From Papio anubis (taxonomy: Eukaryota; Chordata; Mammalia; Primates; Cercopithecidae): 64,000 bases of DNA. This document shows, piece after piece, positions 22,800 to 33,424 of the stretch; positions within the stretch are counted from its first letter, which is position 1, and each line of letters begins with the position of its first letter. The notes below the pieces were generated by a model. The model was given only the letters and a program-made list of their open reading frames with translations. It was not told the origin of the DNA and did no database searches. The stretch spans positions 105,921,467 through 105,985,466 of the forward strand of contig NC_044996.1 of assembly GCF_008728515.1 (NCBI RefSeq), given 5' to 3'. Both the position numbers and the translations under genes were made by a program.

Positions 22800-24189
22800 T
22801 TCAGTCAGGGTGCTTTAGGTTGTCCGTGGTGGAAAACCCCAATTCCAACTAGTTGATGCAGAACGGGCAATTTTTGTTTCATAAGACTGGGATGGCTTAG
22901 AGTCCAGGTATGACTGGATCCTGGGGCACACACAGTATTGGCAGCTCTTTTTCTTTCTCTTTCACTTTGCATTTTCCTTCTCTCTGCATTGCCTTCATTC
23001 TCTGCTGCTGCACATAGCTCTCTCCATGCAGCACAAGAAGTTGCTGCCATCGTAGCCTCCTAGTTTAGCAAATTTTTGGAAACAGCTTCTCTTTCTAGTG
23101 ATATAGTATTTGCTGATTTCCCCACTACACAGATATTCCCACCATGGTCAGTTTCAGGCTACCCAAGAGCTGCACACATTTGGCTTTCATAATCCAGTGG
23201 AAGGGGGAGCTCTGGCGCCCTGCTGCTCCTGTCTGCACTCCCATTCTAGGAAATCAGTCTGATTGTCCCTCCCTGGCACTCAGGCCTATCCCTGGACCAA
23301 GCCCTGTGTCCAGGAGAATGAATTAAGCTGATTGGCCAGGACTTGACTCTTTGTTGCCCCGTGGCTGGCGTTGGGGAAGGGGTATAGGATGATGGTAGCA
23401 AGAACCAGACTAGAACTGCATGACAGTGGGTGGGCGACCCCAAGACAAGGGGTCCAAACATGGGCTCACAGGAGACCTTTTCTGCTACTGACACACCCTG
23501 GGGATTCTCATCCATTACTCTAGAGGCTGCTTAGTGAAGCTGGAGGAGAGGGGCTGCTGTTGGAATGGCGTCCTTAAAGCAGGAAGCCGAAGAAAGGGAT
23601 GGGTCAGATGAGGAGCCAGGGCAAGGACAACAAGAGGAAGAGGAAAGCAGCTTGCTGGTGGGTCTCAGCCCCTGAGGAGACTGAGGATGGGGCACAGTTG
23701 CCTCAAGGGTGGCAGGGGCCCAGCAGCATTCTCTATTCATTTCCTCTCACACAAAGATGTCAGGAGAAGCCACCACGTGGCAGGGCTGCCTACAGACAGG
23801 CAATGTCATGTGACCAGGAATCGTGACCTCTTGGCCTGAGCACCGGATGTTACAGGGCCCCAAGGAGTGGTTGACTCATCTTCCCCTAGGAAATGGGCCA
23901 GGCATCCAGGTACAGCTAATCGGACTGTGTGTTTGTGCCTGTGTGTGTGCCTGTGTGCACACGCATGTGGTGTCAACAGTGGAGAAACCAGGCAGGCAGG
24001 CCCTGGAGCCTTAACAGGGATCAGGCAGAAGATGAGGCCTGGAGAAGAGGAAGGACAGGGTGAGTGTAGGGTTGGTGGGCCTGTGGCTGTCAGGTGATGG
24101 GGGCTACTGATGGCTGGCCATGGAGAGTTCTGAGTTGCCTGTGTTCTGGAAGAAGGGAAGTTGCTTTCCAGGAACCTTGTTTTACAAAG
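22800..24189. other. Unassigned sequence, part possibly an old repeat
   Basis: 22800-23470 includes TGATGCAGAACGGGCAATTTTTG and a CCAGGACTTGAC-like segment resembling the reverse of the CCAAT-bearing repeat at 35385-35740, so it may be an old dispersed repeat in minus orientation. 23540-24180 looks unique, with a degenerate TGTG/CACA patch at 23925-23975. No coding frame with a domain. Confidence 0.35.
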
Positions 24190-24520
24190 CAGTGGTTCTC
24201 AAAATATGGTCCCTAGCTGGGCGTGGTGGCATGTGACTGTAGTCCCAGCTACTCAGGAGGCTGAGGCAGGAGGATTGCTTGAGGTCAGGAGTTTGAGGCC
24301 AGCCTGGGCAATATAGCAAGACCTAATCTCTGAAAAAAAAGAAAAAATTAAAAAAAAATGATCCCCAGACTAGGAGCATCAACATCACCTGAGGGCTTGT
24401 CAGAAATGCAGATTCTCAGACCCCATATGGAATCAGCCACTCTGGGGATGGAGCCCAGGCATCTGCATTTAACAAGCCCTGCAGGGGGTTCTGGGGCACG
24501 TTGAAGTGTAAGAACCACTG
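24190..24520 (-). mobile_element. MER5A hAT-Charlie element, near full length, split by FLAM
   Basis: Both inverted termini are present: CAGTGGTTCTCAAA at 24190 and AAGAACCACTG ending 24520. Without the FLAM insertion and its duplication the element is about 178 bp, close to the 189-bp family length. The flanks TTACAAAG and TTGTAAAG match at six of eight positions, differing by transitions, consistent with a decayed 8-bp hAT target duplication. Confidence 0.92.
24216..24357 (+). mobile_element. FLAM, fossil left Alu monomer
   Basis: A single Alu-left-arm-like unit with GTAGTCCCAGCTACTCAGG, GGATTGCTTGAGG and CAGCCTGGGCAA, followed by an A-rich tail. It lacks the second arm. The duplication ATGGTCCCTAG (24206-24216) and ATGATCCCCAG (24358-24368) match at nine of eleven positions. 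FLAMs predate dimeric Alus, making this one of the oldest primate-lineage SINE insertions here. Confidence 0.85.
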
Positions 24521-24697
24521 TTGTAAAGGAACAACTGATGTCCAGAGTGTTTTCAGAGCAAACACCATGGTACACATGTGTGCTGGTTGTCCTCTGCCCT
24601 CCAAGATCCAGTCTCAACTCTTTTCCCACATGTTCTGTGTCCCAGAGGCTGAGCTCTGTGGACTGCCTCTCTAGGCTCCCTTGCCAGCTAAGCTTTC

Positions 24698-25007
24698 TTC
24701 CTTTCTTTTTTTTTTTCTTTTTTGAGATAGTGTGTTGCTCTGTCTCCCAGGCTGGAGTGCTATGGCATAATCTCGGCTCACTGCACTCTCCGCCTCCCAG
24801 GTTCAAGCAATTATCCTGCCTCAGCCTCCCAAGTAGCTGGAATTACAGGCACCTGCCACTGTGCCTGGCCAATTTTTGTATTTTTAGTAGAGATGGGGTT
24901 TCACCATGTTGGCCAGGCTGGTCTCAAAGTCTTGACCTCAGGTGATCCGCCCACCTTGGCCTCCCAAAGTGCTGGGATTAGAGGCATGAACCACTGCACC
25001 CAGCCCC
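24698..25007 (-). mobile_element. AluS, antisense
   Basis: Full-length minus-strand Alu with the T run at its left. The perfect duplication CTAAGCTTTC is at 24688-24697 and 25008-25017. Confidence 0.93.
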
Positions 25008-25017
25008 CTAAGCTTTC

Positions 25018-25499
25018 AGTTGGGTTTGGCCAGTGGGAGCAATAACTTGGAGGTGGGAGGAGGGAGAGGTCAGGGTATTTCTTCTTTGCTCCCTCCCTGC
25101 TATAAGGGAGGCAGTGCCCATCCCTCAGTGTGGTTTCCTCTGGAGGCCTCCAAGGTCCCACCTCTCCCTGGGCTTCCATATAACATGACTCCTTCCCCTT
25201 GTCCCTAGGAGTGGTAATGGCTTCCAGCTGTTCCTAGTTTCTGGGTACTCGGCATCCCCTCCTGGTTCTTTTCACCTGTCAGCACCCCTGCATGTGTCCC
25301 CTACATTCAGGTCTGTTTATCTGAACCTCCTGGGGTGAAGACTGCTGCCTGGCAGTGCCTGACTGATACCAGGTAAAGCATAAACAGGTGCCACATGTTG
25401 ATGTAGGAGCTGATGCTGTCACCAGCTGACTTCTGGAGATGACAATCCATTTCTCTGGTGCCTGTAGAAGAGAAGGAACTGTAATTGGCTGTGCTACCA
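25018..25499. other. Unique sequence, no gene seen
   Basis: No repeat or gene is recognised between the Alu and the MIR. Minus-strand frames at 25279-25576 extend into the MIR and have no domain. Confidence 0.4.
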
Positions 25500-25705
25500 C
25501 TACACCCAGGGAGTGTGCTCCGTGCTGTGCTGCGTATGATTTCCTTCACTCTCTCCTCTGCTGTAGGCACCATCATTTCTAGTTTAACAGCAATGAATCC
25601 AAGGCTCCGGGTTTGACAACTGGCAGAAGCAAAGCTAGGATTTGAACTCCTGTCTTTCCGGTTCCCAAGTCTGTGTGTTTCTCATAACCCAGGGTGCTTG
25701 CGTAT
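25500..25705 (-). mobile_element. MIR SINE, antisense
   Basis: AGCTAGGATTTGAACTCCTGTC and the following AAGTCTGTGTGTTTCTCATAACC are the reverse complement of the tRNA-derived head of MIR; the 25510-25590 part is a diverged body. Confidence 0.7.
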
Positions 25706-25904
25706 AAATGACAGCAAATGCCTGAAATCTTCTAATGTCAAGATTATGGCCTTACTATAGATATAAACAAAAATGGCCAGCGATATGCTGAAATGCTGCA
25801 AGGAAGATGTTTCTTCTGAATACTGGTCAAGTGATTTCTGTTGGCCTCAGCATGTGAAGGGAGGAATAGAGAGGGTTCCGGCACTAAGTCCTTCCTAGGG
25901 CCCA

Positions 25905-26030
25905 GGCGCTATTAGCCACTTTATCTATATTGCCCAGTGTAATCATCAAGGGTGTCCAGTGAGGTGAGATCTTCACAGATAAGAAAGTTGAGGCTCATAA
26001 AGGTTAAGTCACATGTCCAATAGCAATCCT
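25905..26030 (-). mobile_element. MIR SINE, antisense
   Basis: ACAGATAAGAAAGTTGAGGCTCATAAAGGTTAAGTC is the reversed MIR core. Confidence 0.7.
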
Positions 26031-26049
26031 CTTTCCTAGACCCTATCTC

Positions 26050-26262
26050 TTTTCTTGGCTTTATTTTTCTCTGTGATACTTACCAGCTTCCAACATATTA
26101 TATCTTTTACGTGTTTATTGTCTGTCTCTCCCCACTAGAATGTAATTCCACGAAATTGGGGATTTTTGTCTATTTTTCCCCCTTAGCTGTACCCCTGGGG
26201 CTACAAGAGTGCTTGGCACATAGTAGGTGCTCAGTAAGTTGTTATTGGATGTGCCAGTGAAG
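26050..26262 (+). mobile_element. L2 LINE 3' end
   Basis: GTTTATTGTCTGTCTCTCCCC, ACTAGAATGTAATTCCACG and GCTTGGCACATAGTAGGTGCTCAGTAA appear in the order of the L2 3' end. One of the best-preserved L2 pieces here. A weaker MIR/L2-like piece follows at 26380-26460. Confidence 0.88.
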
Positions 26263-26869
26263 GTACATTACAGAGCTGGTAGATTGCAAATCTGGATGAG
26301 TCCAGGCCCATGGGACTTGGAAGTCAAGTTTTCTACATGAGTGCCATCCTGCTTCCCCTCAAATTAATACCTAGAAATGTACACTTATTGAGCACTGACT
26401 GTGTGCCTGGCTCTGTTGCTGGTGCATTTGCATGCACATTCATGACAAGTGTTCTTTATGTGCTTCTGTAACTTAAAATTTATTTTCTAAAACATTTCAG
26501 AGTTTGATATTTTGCCTACTTAATTTTAATCTGGTTCTGCCTGCTGCACTTGTTGGGCCATGTCACCTTCCACTTCTCTGCCCCTCATAAAAAGCTGGGG
26601 TCATCAAGTCATCTAAATGAATGATTTCATTCATTATATTTAACCTACTCTCTCCTAAAGAATTCACCATTTCTTTCCAAAGCGATGCCATATTGGCTGC
26701 ACAACTTTTTCCAGCAGAGAGGGCAAAGGCACAAAGGTGACAAACATGCTTCTGAACTCCAGCCTGTGACTGCAGGTCTCAGATCTCATGGGGGTCCTCG
26801 CTACCCTGCCCATATGTCATGGTGGTGGCCACTGCCCCTAAGGTACTGCTTCAGGCACAACTCAGTTAT

Positions 26870-26965
26870 ACCCAGCTCATTTTCCTTAAATATCCTTGAG
26901 AGCAGGGGTCATGTCTGTGTTATAATGCTTGACATACAGTGTGTGCTCAGTGAATGTAGGTTGAA
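26870..26965 (+). mobile_element. L2 LINE 3' fragment
   Basis: CTTGAGAGCAGGGGTCATGTCTGTG followed by CATACAGTGTGTGCTCAGTGAATG is a decayed L2 3' end. A short reversed MIR core (ACAGATGAGACAACTGAGGC) follows at 27030-27055. Confidence 0.7.
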
Positions 26966-27059
26966 AAACAAATTAATAATCTTATTGAATGATGACAGCA
27001 ACTCCAGGCTATGTTAATCATCTCCATTTGACAGATGAGACAACTGAGGCTCAGTGCAG

Positions 27060-27787
27060 CAAACCAGAGAATTGTTGATTTCCTGTCACCCTCTTCAACT
27101 TCAGCCTAAAGTCTCTACATGTTTTGAGTGTCTCAGTACAGGATTTGAACAAAGCATCTCTGCAAATGCCTTCTATCACAGTTGTGGTGTTGGAGCCACC
27201 TTCAAATGTGGCTAGCCAGGAACTTTTGCTATACAAAGCTCTCAATTGAGGAACAGCTCATCGTTTGACAATTCATCTCTAGAAACGTGTGCCCTTACTC
27301 CTCCTGCCCTGATCACATGCGGGGGGGCAGATCCAGGAGTGGAAAGTTTCCACTTTTGGTCTGATTACTTTGTTGGGACATCCTGCAGGATGGGCCACCT
27401 GACACATGGCAGCACCAGCCATGAATGGTGCACTCAGCCTCTTGGGCTCATAGGTGGGCAATTTTGTCCAGTTTCCTTTTCAGACCACCTGGACAGAAGC
27501 CCAGTGAACTGGGAGTTCTGGGGCCTAAAGCTGAGTAGAGGGCTAAATTCTTGTCTCTGTCACAAAAGTATGTGTCTCCATCACAGCCTCAGTTATTTGA
27601 GGAGGAAAGAAATGTAAAATCACTAAACTGCTCTACTGAGGGCATGAAGGAGACCAAATAAATTAAAGTCAGAACACAAATATTGAGTGAATTAGGATAT
27701 AACTCCCCACATTCCATTATAGAGGGCCTAACCTCAGGGTTCTCTTAAATGGCAAAGCCCTCCCCTCCAGGACACTGAAAATATCAT
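27060..27787. other. Unique sequence, no gene seen
   Basis: No repeat is recognised. A 123-codon plus frame (27246-27617) is opposed by minus frames and has no domain. Confidence 0.4.
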
Positions 27788-27870
27788 TGATCATTTATTC
27801 ATTCAACGTTTACTGAGCTCTTACCATATGAGACACTTATCTAGGTGCTGAGGATTTGGACATAAGATAA
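27788..27870 (-). mobile_element. L2 LINE 3' fragment
   Basis: TTTATTCATTCAACGTTTACTGAGC and TATCTAGGTGCTGAGGA are the reversed L2 3' end. Confidence 0.7.
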
Positions 27871-27901
27871 CATGGAATTTGTGTCAATTAAAAAAGATCT
27901 C

Positions 27902-28406
27902 TGTGATGGTTAATTTTATCTGTTGACTAGGTCATGGGGTGCCTACATACTTGATCAAATATTATTCTAGGTGTTTCTGTTGAGGATGTTTTTGGATGAG
28001 ATTACCATTTGAATCTGTAGAGCGAGTAAAGCAGATTGTCTTTCCTAATGTGGGTGGACCTCATCCAAATAGTTGAAGGTCCGAATAGAATAAAAAGACT
28101 GGCCTGCATGAGCAAGAGAAAATTCTATAGCAGACTGTCTTTGGGCTTCAACTGCTCTGTCATATCTTCCTGCCTGACAGCCTTCAAAGTGGAACACTGG
28201 CTGTCTCTGGGTCTCCAGCTTGCTGCCTCACCCTGCCATCCTCCATAATTGGTGAACCAATGCCTTACAATAAAATCTCTCTAGTAATAAATCTCTCTAT
28301 ATCTGTATCTGTATCTGTATCTGTATCTGTATCCGTATCCGTATCCGTATCTGTATCCATTGAATCTATCTTCTATTGGTCTGTTTCTCCAGAGAACTCT
28401 TATACA
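27902..28406 (+). mobile_element. Solo MLT2-type LTR (ERVL)
   Basis: The start TGTGATGGTTAATTTTATCTG and the order ATTATTCTAGGTGTTTCTG, GGATGAGATTACC, GTGGGTGGACCTCATCC, TCTCTCTATATC and TCTGTTTCTCCAGAGAACTC are hallmarks of MLT2, the ERVL LTR family. No interior follows, so it is a solo LTR. Target duplication not recognisable. The usual short CT/AT-rich tract before the end is replaced by a hexamer array. Confidence 0.88.
28299..28358. repeat. (ATCTGT)n hexamer array inside MLT2 LTR
   Basis: About ten 6-bp units: ATCTGT/ATCCGT variants, with a block of three CCGT-type units near the right end. It grew from the LTR's own low-complexity stretch. Units of two sequence types suggest local duplication of a variant. 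Confidence 0.92.
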
Positions 28407-28535
28407 ATATTCAACTAATATGTTCCTGCTTGTCTTTCTGTCTCTCCCTTAAGCTGTGTTGCTCTGGAAATGACTTCATGTGGCTAACATTAAGATATAC
28501 GATACACCAAGACAAAATAAAATAGGAGAAAGAGT

Positions 28536-28838
28536 GGCCAGGCATTGTGGCTCATGCCTGTAATCCCAGCACTTTGGGAGGCCGAGGCAGGTGGATCACA
28601 AGGTCAAGAGATCGAGACCATCCTGGCCAATGTGGTGAAACCTTGTCTCTACTAAAAATACAAAAATTAGCCAGGCGTGGTGGTGCACACCTGTAGTCCC
28701 AGCTACTCGGGAGGCTGACCCAGGGGAATTGCTTGAATCCAGGAAGTGGAGGTTGCAGTGAGCCGAGATCATGCAACTGCACTCTAGCCTGCCAATAGAG
28801 CGAGACTCAGTCTCAAAAAAAAAAAAAAAAAAAAAAAA
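28536..28838 (+). mobile_element. AluSc, full length
   Basis: Dimeric Alu with a pure tail of about 24 A. The left arm has GGTCAAGAGATCGAGACCATCC, the AluSc pattern, with S-type GGTTGCAGTGAGCC in the right arm rather than the AluY form. The duplication is not clear because the tail merges with the flank. Confidence 0.9.
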
Positions 28839-28860
28839 GTGAGGTTGGGGCACCTGTGAG

Positions 28861-29040
28861 GTTGTCCTCCCAGCATTCCTTTATGAGAACTACAGTCCCT
28901 CAAACCAACACCTACTGCAGGAACAGCCATTTTGTATGACATAGACCCTCCCCCCTCCTCACCAGGGCTACTGCCAATTGGCCTGAGGCTATAGCATCTG
29001 CCCTGATTTGGGCCAATCAGAGCTGTCCCTTGGGAGTTTT
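28861..29040. repeat. Left part of ancient repeat interrupted by L1
   Basis: Contains GGGCCAATCAGAGCTGTCC, a CCAAT-bearing motif typical of an old dispersed repeat whose rest appears at 34474-34800 beyond the L1. The last 14 bp (29027-29040) are one copy of the L1 target duplication. Family not named. Confidence 0.5.
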
Positions 29041-29107
29041 TGTTTGTTTGTTTGTTTCTTTAATTGTGAAATGGTCATTTTATTTTTAGAAGACTTTTTT
29101 TTTTTTT
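29041..29107 (-). other. Probable L1 3' transduction with second tail
   Basis: On the L1-sense strand the 3' UTR ends in a first A run (29095-29107). This is followed by 37 bp of non-L1 sequence (29058-29094), a second A-rich tail of AAAC units (29041-29057), and then the target duplication. The extra 37 bp contain AATAAA (29079-29084 in reverse), about 20 nt before the second tail. This is the expected architecture of L1 readthrough past its own weak signal to a downstream one. Confidence 0.8.
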
Positions 29108-29300
29108 ATACTTTAAGTTCTAGGGTACAATGTGCAGGTTTGCTACATATGTATACATGTGCCATGTTGGTGTGCTGCACCCATTAACTCGTCATTTACA
29201 TTAGGTATATCTTCTAATGCTATCCCTCCCCGTTACCCCCTCCCCACAATAGGACCCACTGTGTGATATTCCCCTTCCTGTGTCCAAGTGATCTCATTGT

Positions 29301-32236
29301 TCAATTCCCACCTATGAGTGAGAACATGCAGTGTTTGGTTTTCTGTTCTTGCGATAGTTTGCTGAGAATGATGGTTTCCAGCTGGATCCATGTCCCTACA
29401 AAGGATGCGAACTCATCCTTTTTTATGGCTGCACAGTATTCCATGGTGTATATGTGCCACATTTTCTTAATCCAGTCTGTCAGTGATGGACATTTGGGTT
29501 GATTCCAAGTCTTTGCTATTGTGAATAGTGCCGCAATAAACATACGTGTGCATGTGTCTTTATAGCAGCATGACTTATAATCCTTTGGGTATATCCCCAG
29601 TAATGGGATGGCTGGGTCAAATGGTATTTCTAGTTCTAGATCCTTGAGGAATCGCCACACTGTTTTCTACAATGGTTGAACTAGTTTACAGTCCCACCAA
29701 CAATGTAAAAGTGTTCCTATTTTTCCACATCCTCTCCAGCACCTGTTGTTTCCTGACTTTTTAATGATTGCCATTCTAACTGGTGTGAGATGGTATCTGA
29801 TTGTGGTTTTGATTCGCATTTCTCTGATGACCAGTGATGATGAGCATTTTTTCATATGTCTGTTGGCTGCATAAATGTCTTCTTTTGAGAATTATCTGTT
29901 CATATCCTTTGCCCACTTTTTGATGGGGTTGTTTTTTTCTTGTAAATTTGTTTAAGTTCCTTGTAGATTCTGGATATTAGCCCTTTGTCAGATCGCTAGA
30001 TTGCAAAAATTTTCTCCCATTCTGTAGGTTGCACATTGATTTTGTATCCTGAGACTTTGCTGAAGTTGCTTATCAGCTTAAGGAGATTTGGGGCTGACAC
30101 AATGGGGTTTTCTAAATATACAATCATGTCATCTGCAAACAGGGACAATTTGACTTCTTCTTTTCCTAACTGAATACCTTTTATTTCTTTCTCTTGCCTG
30201 ATTGCCCTAACCAGAACTTCCAATACTACGTTGAATAGGAGTGGTGAGAGAGGGCATCCCTGTCTTGTGCCAGTTTTCAAAGGGAATGCTTCCAGTTTTT
30301 GCCCATTCAGTATGATGTTGGCTGTGGGTTTGTCATAAATAGCTCTTATTATTTTGAGATATGTTCCATCAATATCGAATTTATTGAGAGTTTTTAGCAT
30401 GAAGGGCTGTTGAATTTTGTCAAAGGCCTTTTCTGCATCTATTGAGATAATCATGTGGTTTTTGTCTTTGGTTCTGTTTATATGCTGGGTGATGTTTATT
30501 GATTTGCGTATGTTGAACCAGCCTTGCATCCCAGGGATGAAGCCCACTCAATCATGGTGGATAAGCTTTTTGATGTGCTGCTGGATTCGGTTTGCCAGTA
30601 TTTTATTGAGGATTTTTGCATTGATGTTCATCAGGGATATTGGTCTAAAATTCTCTTGTTTTGTTGTATCTCTGTCGGGCTTTGGTATCAGGATGATATT
30701 GGCCTGATAAAACGAGCTGGGGAGGATTCCTTCTTTTTCTATTGATTGGAATAGTTTCAGAAGGAATGGTACCAACTCCTCCTTGTACCTCTGGTAGAAT
30801 TCAGCTGTGAATCCGTCTGGTCCTGGACTTTTTTTGGTTGGTAGGCTATTAATTATTGCCTTAATGTCAGAGCCTGCTATTGGTCTATTCAGGGGTTCAA
30901 TTTCTTCCTGGTTTAGTCTTGGGAGAGTGTAAGTGTCCAGGAAATTATCCATTTCTTCTAGGTTTTCTAGTTTATTTGCATAGAGGTGTTTATAGTATTC
31001 TCTGATGGTAGTTTGTATTTCTGTGGGGTCAGTGGTGGTATCCCCTTTATCATTTTTTATTGTGTCTATTTGATTCTTCTCTCTTTTCTTCTTTATTAGT
31101 CTTGCTAGCAGTCTATCAATTTTGTTGATCTTTTCAAAACACCAGCTCCTGGATTCATTGATTTTTTGGAGGACTTTTTGTGTCTCTATCTCCTTCAGTT
31201 CTGCTCTCATCTTAGTTATTTCTTGCCTTTTGCTAGCTTTTGAATGTGTTTGCTCTTGCTTCTCTAGTTCTTTTAATTGTGATGCTAGGGTGTCAATTTT
31301 AGATCTTTCCGGCTTTCTCTTGTGGGCATTTAGTGCTATAAATTTCCCTCTACACACTGCTTTAAATGTGTCCCAGAGATTCTGGTATGTTGTATCTTTG
31401 GTCTCATTGGCTTCAAAGAGCATCTTTATTTCTGCCTTCATTTCATTATGTACCCAGTAGTCATTCAGGAGCAGATTGTTCAGTTTCCATGTAGTTGAGC
31501 AGTTTTGATTGAGTTTCTTAGTCCTGAGTTCTAGTTTGATTGCACTGTGGTCTGAGAGACAGTTTGTTATAATTTCTGTTCTTCTACATTTCCTGAGGAG
31601 TGCTTTGCTTCCAACTATGTGGTCAATTTTGGAATAAGTGTGATGTGGTGCTGTGAACAATGTATATTCTGTTGATTTGGGGTGGAGAGTTCTGTAGATG
31701 TCTATTAGGTCTGCTTGGTGCAGAGTTGAGTTCAATTCCTGGATATCCTTGTTAACTTTCTGTCTCGTTGATCTGTCTAATGTTGACAGTGGGGGTGTTG
31801 AAGTCTCCCATTATTATTGTATGGGAATGTAAGTCTCTTTGTAAGTCTCTAAGGACTTGCTGTATGAATCTGGGTGCTCCTGTATTGGGTGCATATATAT
31901 TTAGGATAGTTAGCTCTTCCTGATGAATTGATCCTTTTACCATTATGTAATGACCTTCTTTTTCTCTTTTGATCTTTGACGGTTTAAAGTCTGTTATATC
32001 AGAGACTAGGATTGCAGCTCCTGCTTTTTTTTGTTTTCCATTTGCTTGGTAGATCTTCCTCCATCCCTTTATTTTAAGCCTATGTGTGTCTCTGCGTGTG
32101 AGATGGGTCTCCTGAATACAGCAAACTGATGGGTCTTGACTCTTTATCCAGTTTGCCAGTCTGTGTCTTTTAATTGGACCATTTAGTCCATTTACATTTA
32201 AGGTTAATATTGTTATGTGGAACTTGATCCTGTCAT
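29301..32236 (-). pseudogene. L1 ORF2 relic (endonuclease-reverse transcriptase)
   Basis: ORF2 protein nicks target DNA and reverse-transcribes L1 RNA. The initiator ATG is retained at 32236. The N-terminal endonuclease region shows a GDFNT motif (near 31795) and an SDH motif (near 31550). The frame breaks between 31752 and 31735. One continuous frame then covers 31735-29996 except for a single TGA at 30548-30550. It includes the reverse-transcriptase motifs ISLMN, QGCPLSP and FADD. At about 30030 roughly 0.9 kb is missing, against the usual 3.83-kb ORF. The C-terminus (29855-29301) keeps the cysteine motif C-x3-C-x7-H-x4-C but has a TAG at 29661-29669 splitting it, then ends with the usual terminal GGN. 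Non-functional. Confidence 0.93.
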
Positions 32237-32299
32237 TATGATATTAGCTGGTTATTTTGCTCATTAGTTCATGCAGTTTCTTCCTAGCATCAATGGACT

Positions 32300-33424
32300 T
32301 TACATTTTGACATGTTTTTGCAATGGCTGGTACATGTTGTTCCTTTCCATATTTAGTGCTTCCTTCAGGATCTCTTGTAGGGCAGGCCTGGTGGTGACAA
32401 AATCTATAAGCATTTGCTTGTCTGTAAAAGTTTTATTTCTCCTTCACTTATGAAACTTAGTTTGGCTGGATATGAAATTCTGGATTGAAAATTCTTTTCT
32501 TTAAGAATGTTGAATATTGGCCCCACTCTCTTCTGGCAGAGTTTCTGCCAAGAGATCTGCTGTTAGTCTGATGGGCTTCCCTTTGTGTGTAACCCGATCT
32601 TTCTCTCACAGCTTATATAGCATTTTTCCTTCATTTTCAACTTTGGTCCAGATCTGACAATTATGTTTCTTGGGTTGCTCTTCTCGAGGAGTATCTTTGT
32701 GGCATTCTCTGTATTTCCCTGAATTTGAATGTTGGCCTCTTTACTGGGTTGGGAAGTTCTCCTGGATGATATCCTGCAGAGTGTTTTCCAGCTTGTTCTT
32801 TTCCCGTCCTTTCAGGCACCAATCAGGTGCGTAGATTTGGTCTTTTCACATAATCCCATATTTCTTGGAGGCTTTGTTCATTTCTATTTACTCTTTTTTT
32901 TCTACTTCTCTTGCTTCATTTCATTCATTTGATCTTCCAATTGCATTTTCTTCCAGTTGATGGTCGGTTTACTGAAGCATTGCATTTGCCATGTAGTTCT
33001 CGTGTTATGGTTTCATTCTCTATCCAGTTCTTTTAAGGTCTTCTCTGCATTGATTATTCTAGTTATCCATTCATCCCTTCTTTTTTCAAGGTTTTTAGTT
33101 TCTTTGCACTGGTTATGTAGTTCCTCCTTTAGCTCTTTAGTTTTCATCTCTATCAGTTCTTTTAAGGTTTTTCTCTGCATTGATTATTCTAGTTATCCAT
33201 TCATCCCTTCTTTTTTCAAGGTTTTTAGTTTCTTTGCACTGGTTATGTAGTTCCTCCTTTAGCTCTGAGAAGTTTGATATACTGAAATCTTCTTCTCTCA
33301 ACTTGTCAAAGTCATTCTCCATCCAGCTTTGTTCTGTTGCTGGCGATGAGCTGCTTTCCTTTGGAGGGGGAGATGTGCTCTGACTTTTTGAATTTCCAGC
33401 TTTTCTGCACTGCTTTTTCCCCAT
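32300..33424 (-). pseudogene. L1 ORF1 relic with internal duplication
   Basis: ORF1 encodes the L1 RNA-binding trimeric chaperone. The ATG at 33424 opens 95 codons beginning MGKKQ with a serine/proline-rich N-terminus and the start of the coiled coil. The frame is lost after the coiled-coil segment. The stop TAA (32300-32302) remains in its canonical place 63 bp before ORF2. Total span is 1,125 bp, longer than the usual 1.0 kb, because a coiled-coil segment of about 115 bp is repeated with a period near 130 bp. Further downstream the reading register is shifted repeatedly by small indels. Confidence 0.9.
33020..33268. repeat. Direct tandem repeat within L1 ORF1, period 130 bp
   Basis: The segment from TTCTCTGCATTGATTATTC to TCCTCCTTTAGCTCT occurs at 33041-33136 and again at 33171-33266, nearly identical. 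The copies are separated by TTAGTTTTCATCTCTATCAG, which also resembles the start of the first copy. The period is not a multiple of three, so it changes frame. Confidence 0.9.

Noticed and set aside
28536..28838. AluY (young) call
   Set aside because: Left arm resembles AluY, but the right arm has GGTTGCAGTGAGCC and the GGTCAAGAG form, which fits AluSc.
29301..32236. Active L1 reverse transcriptase
   Set aside because: Large deletion, two nonsense codons and frameshifts make it inactive.
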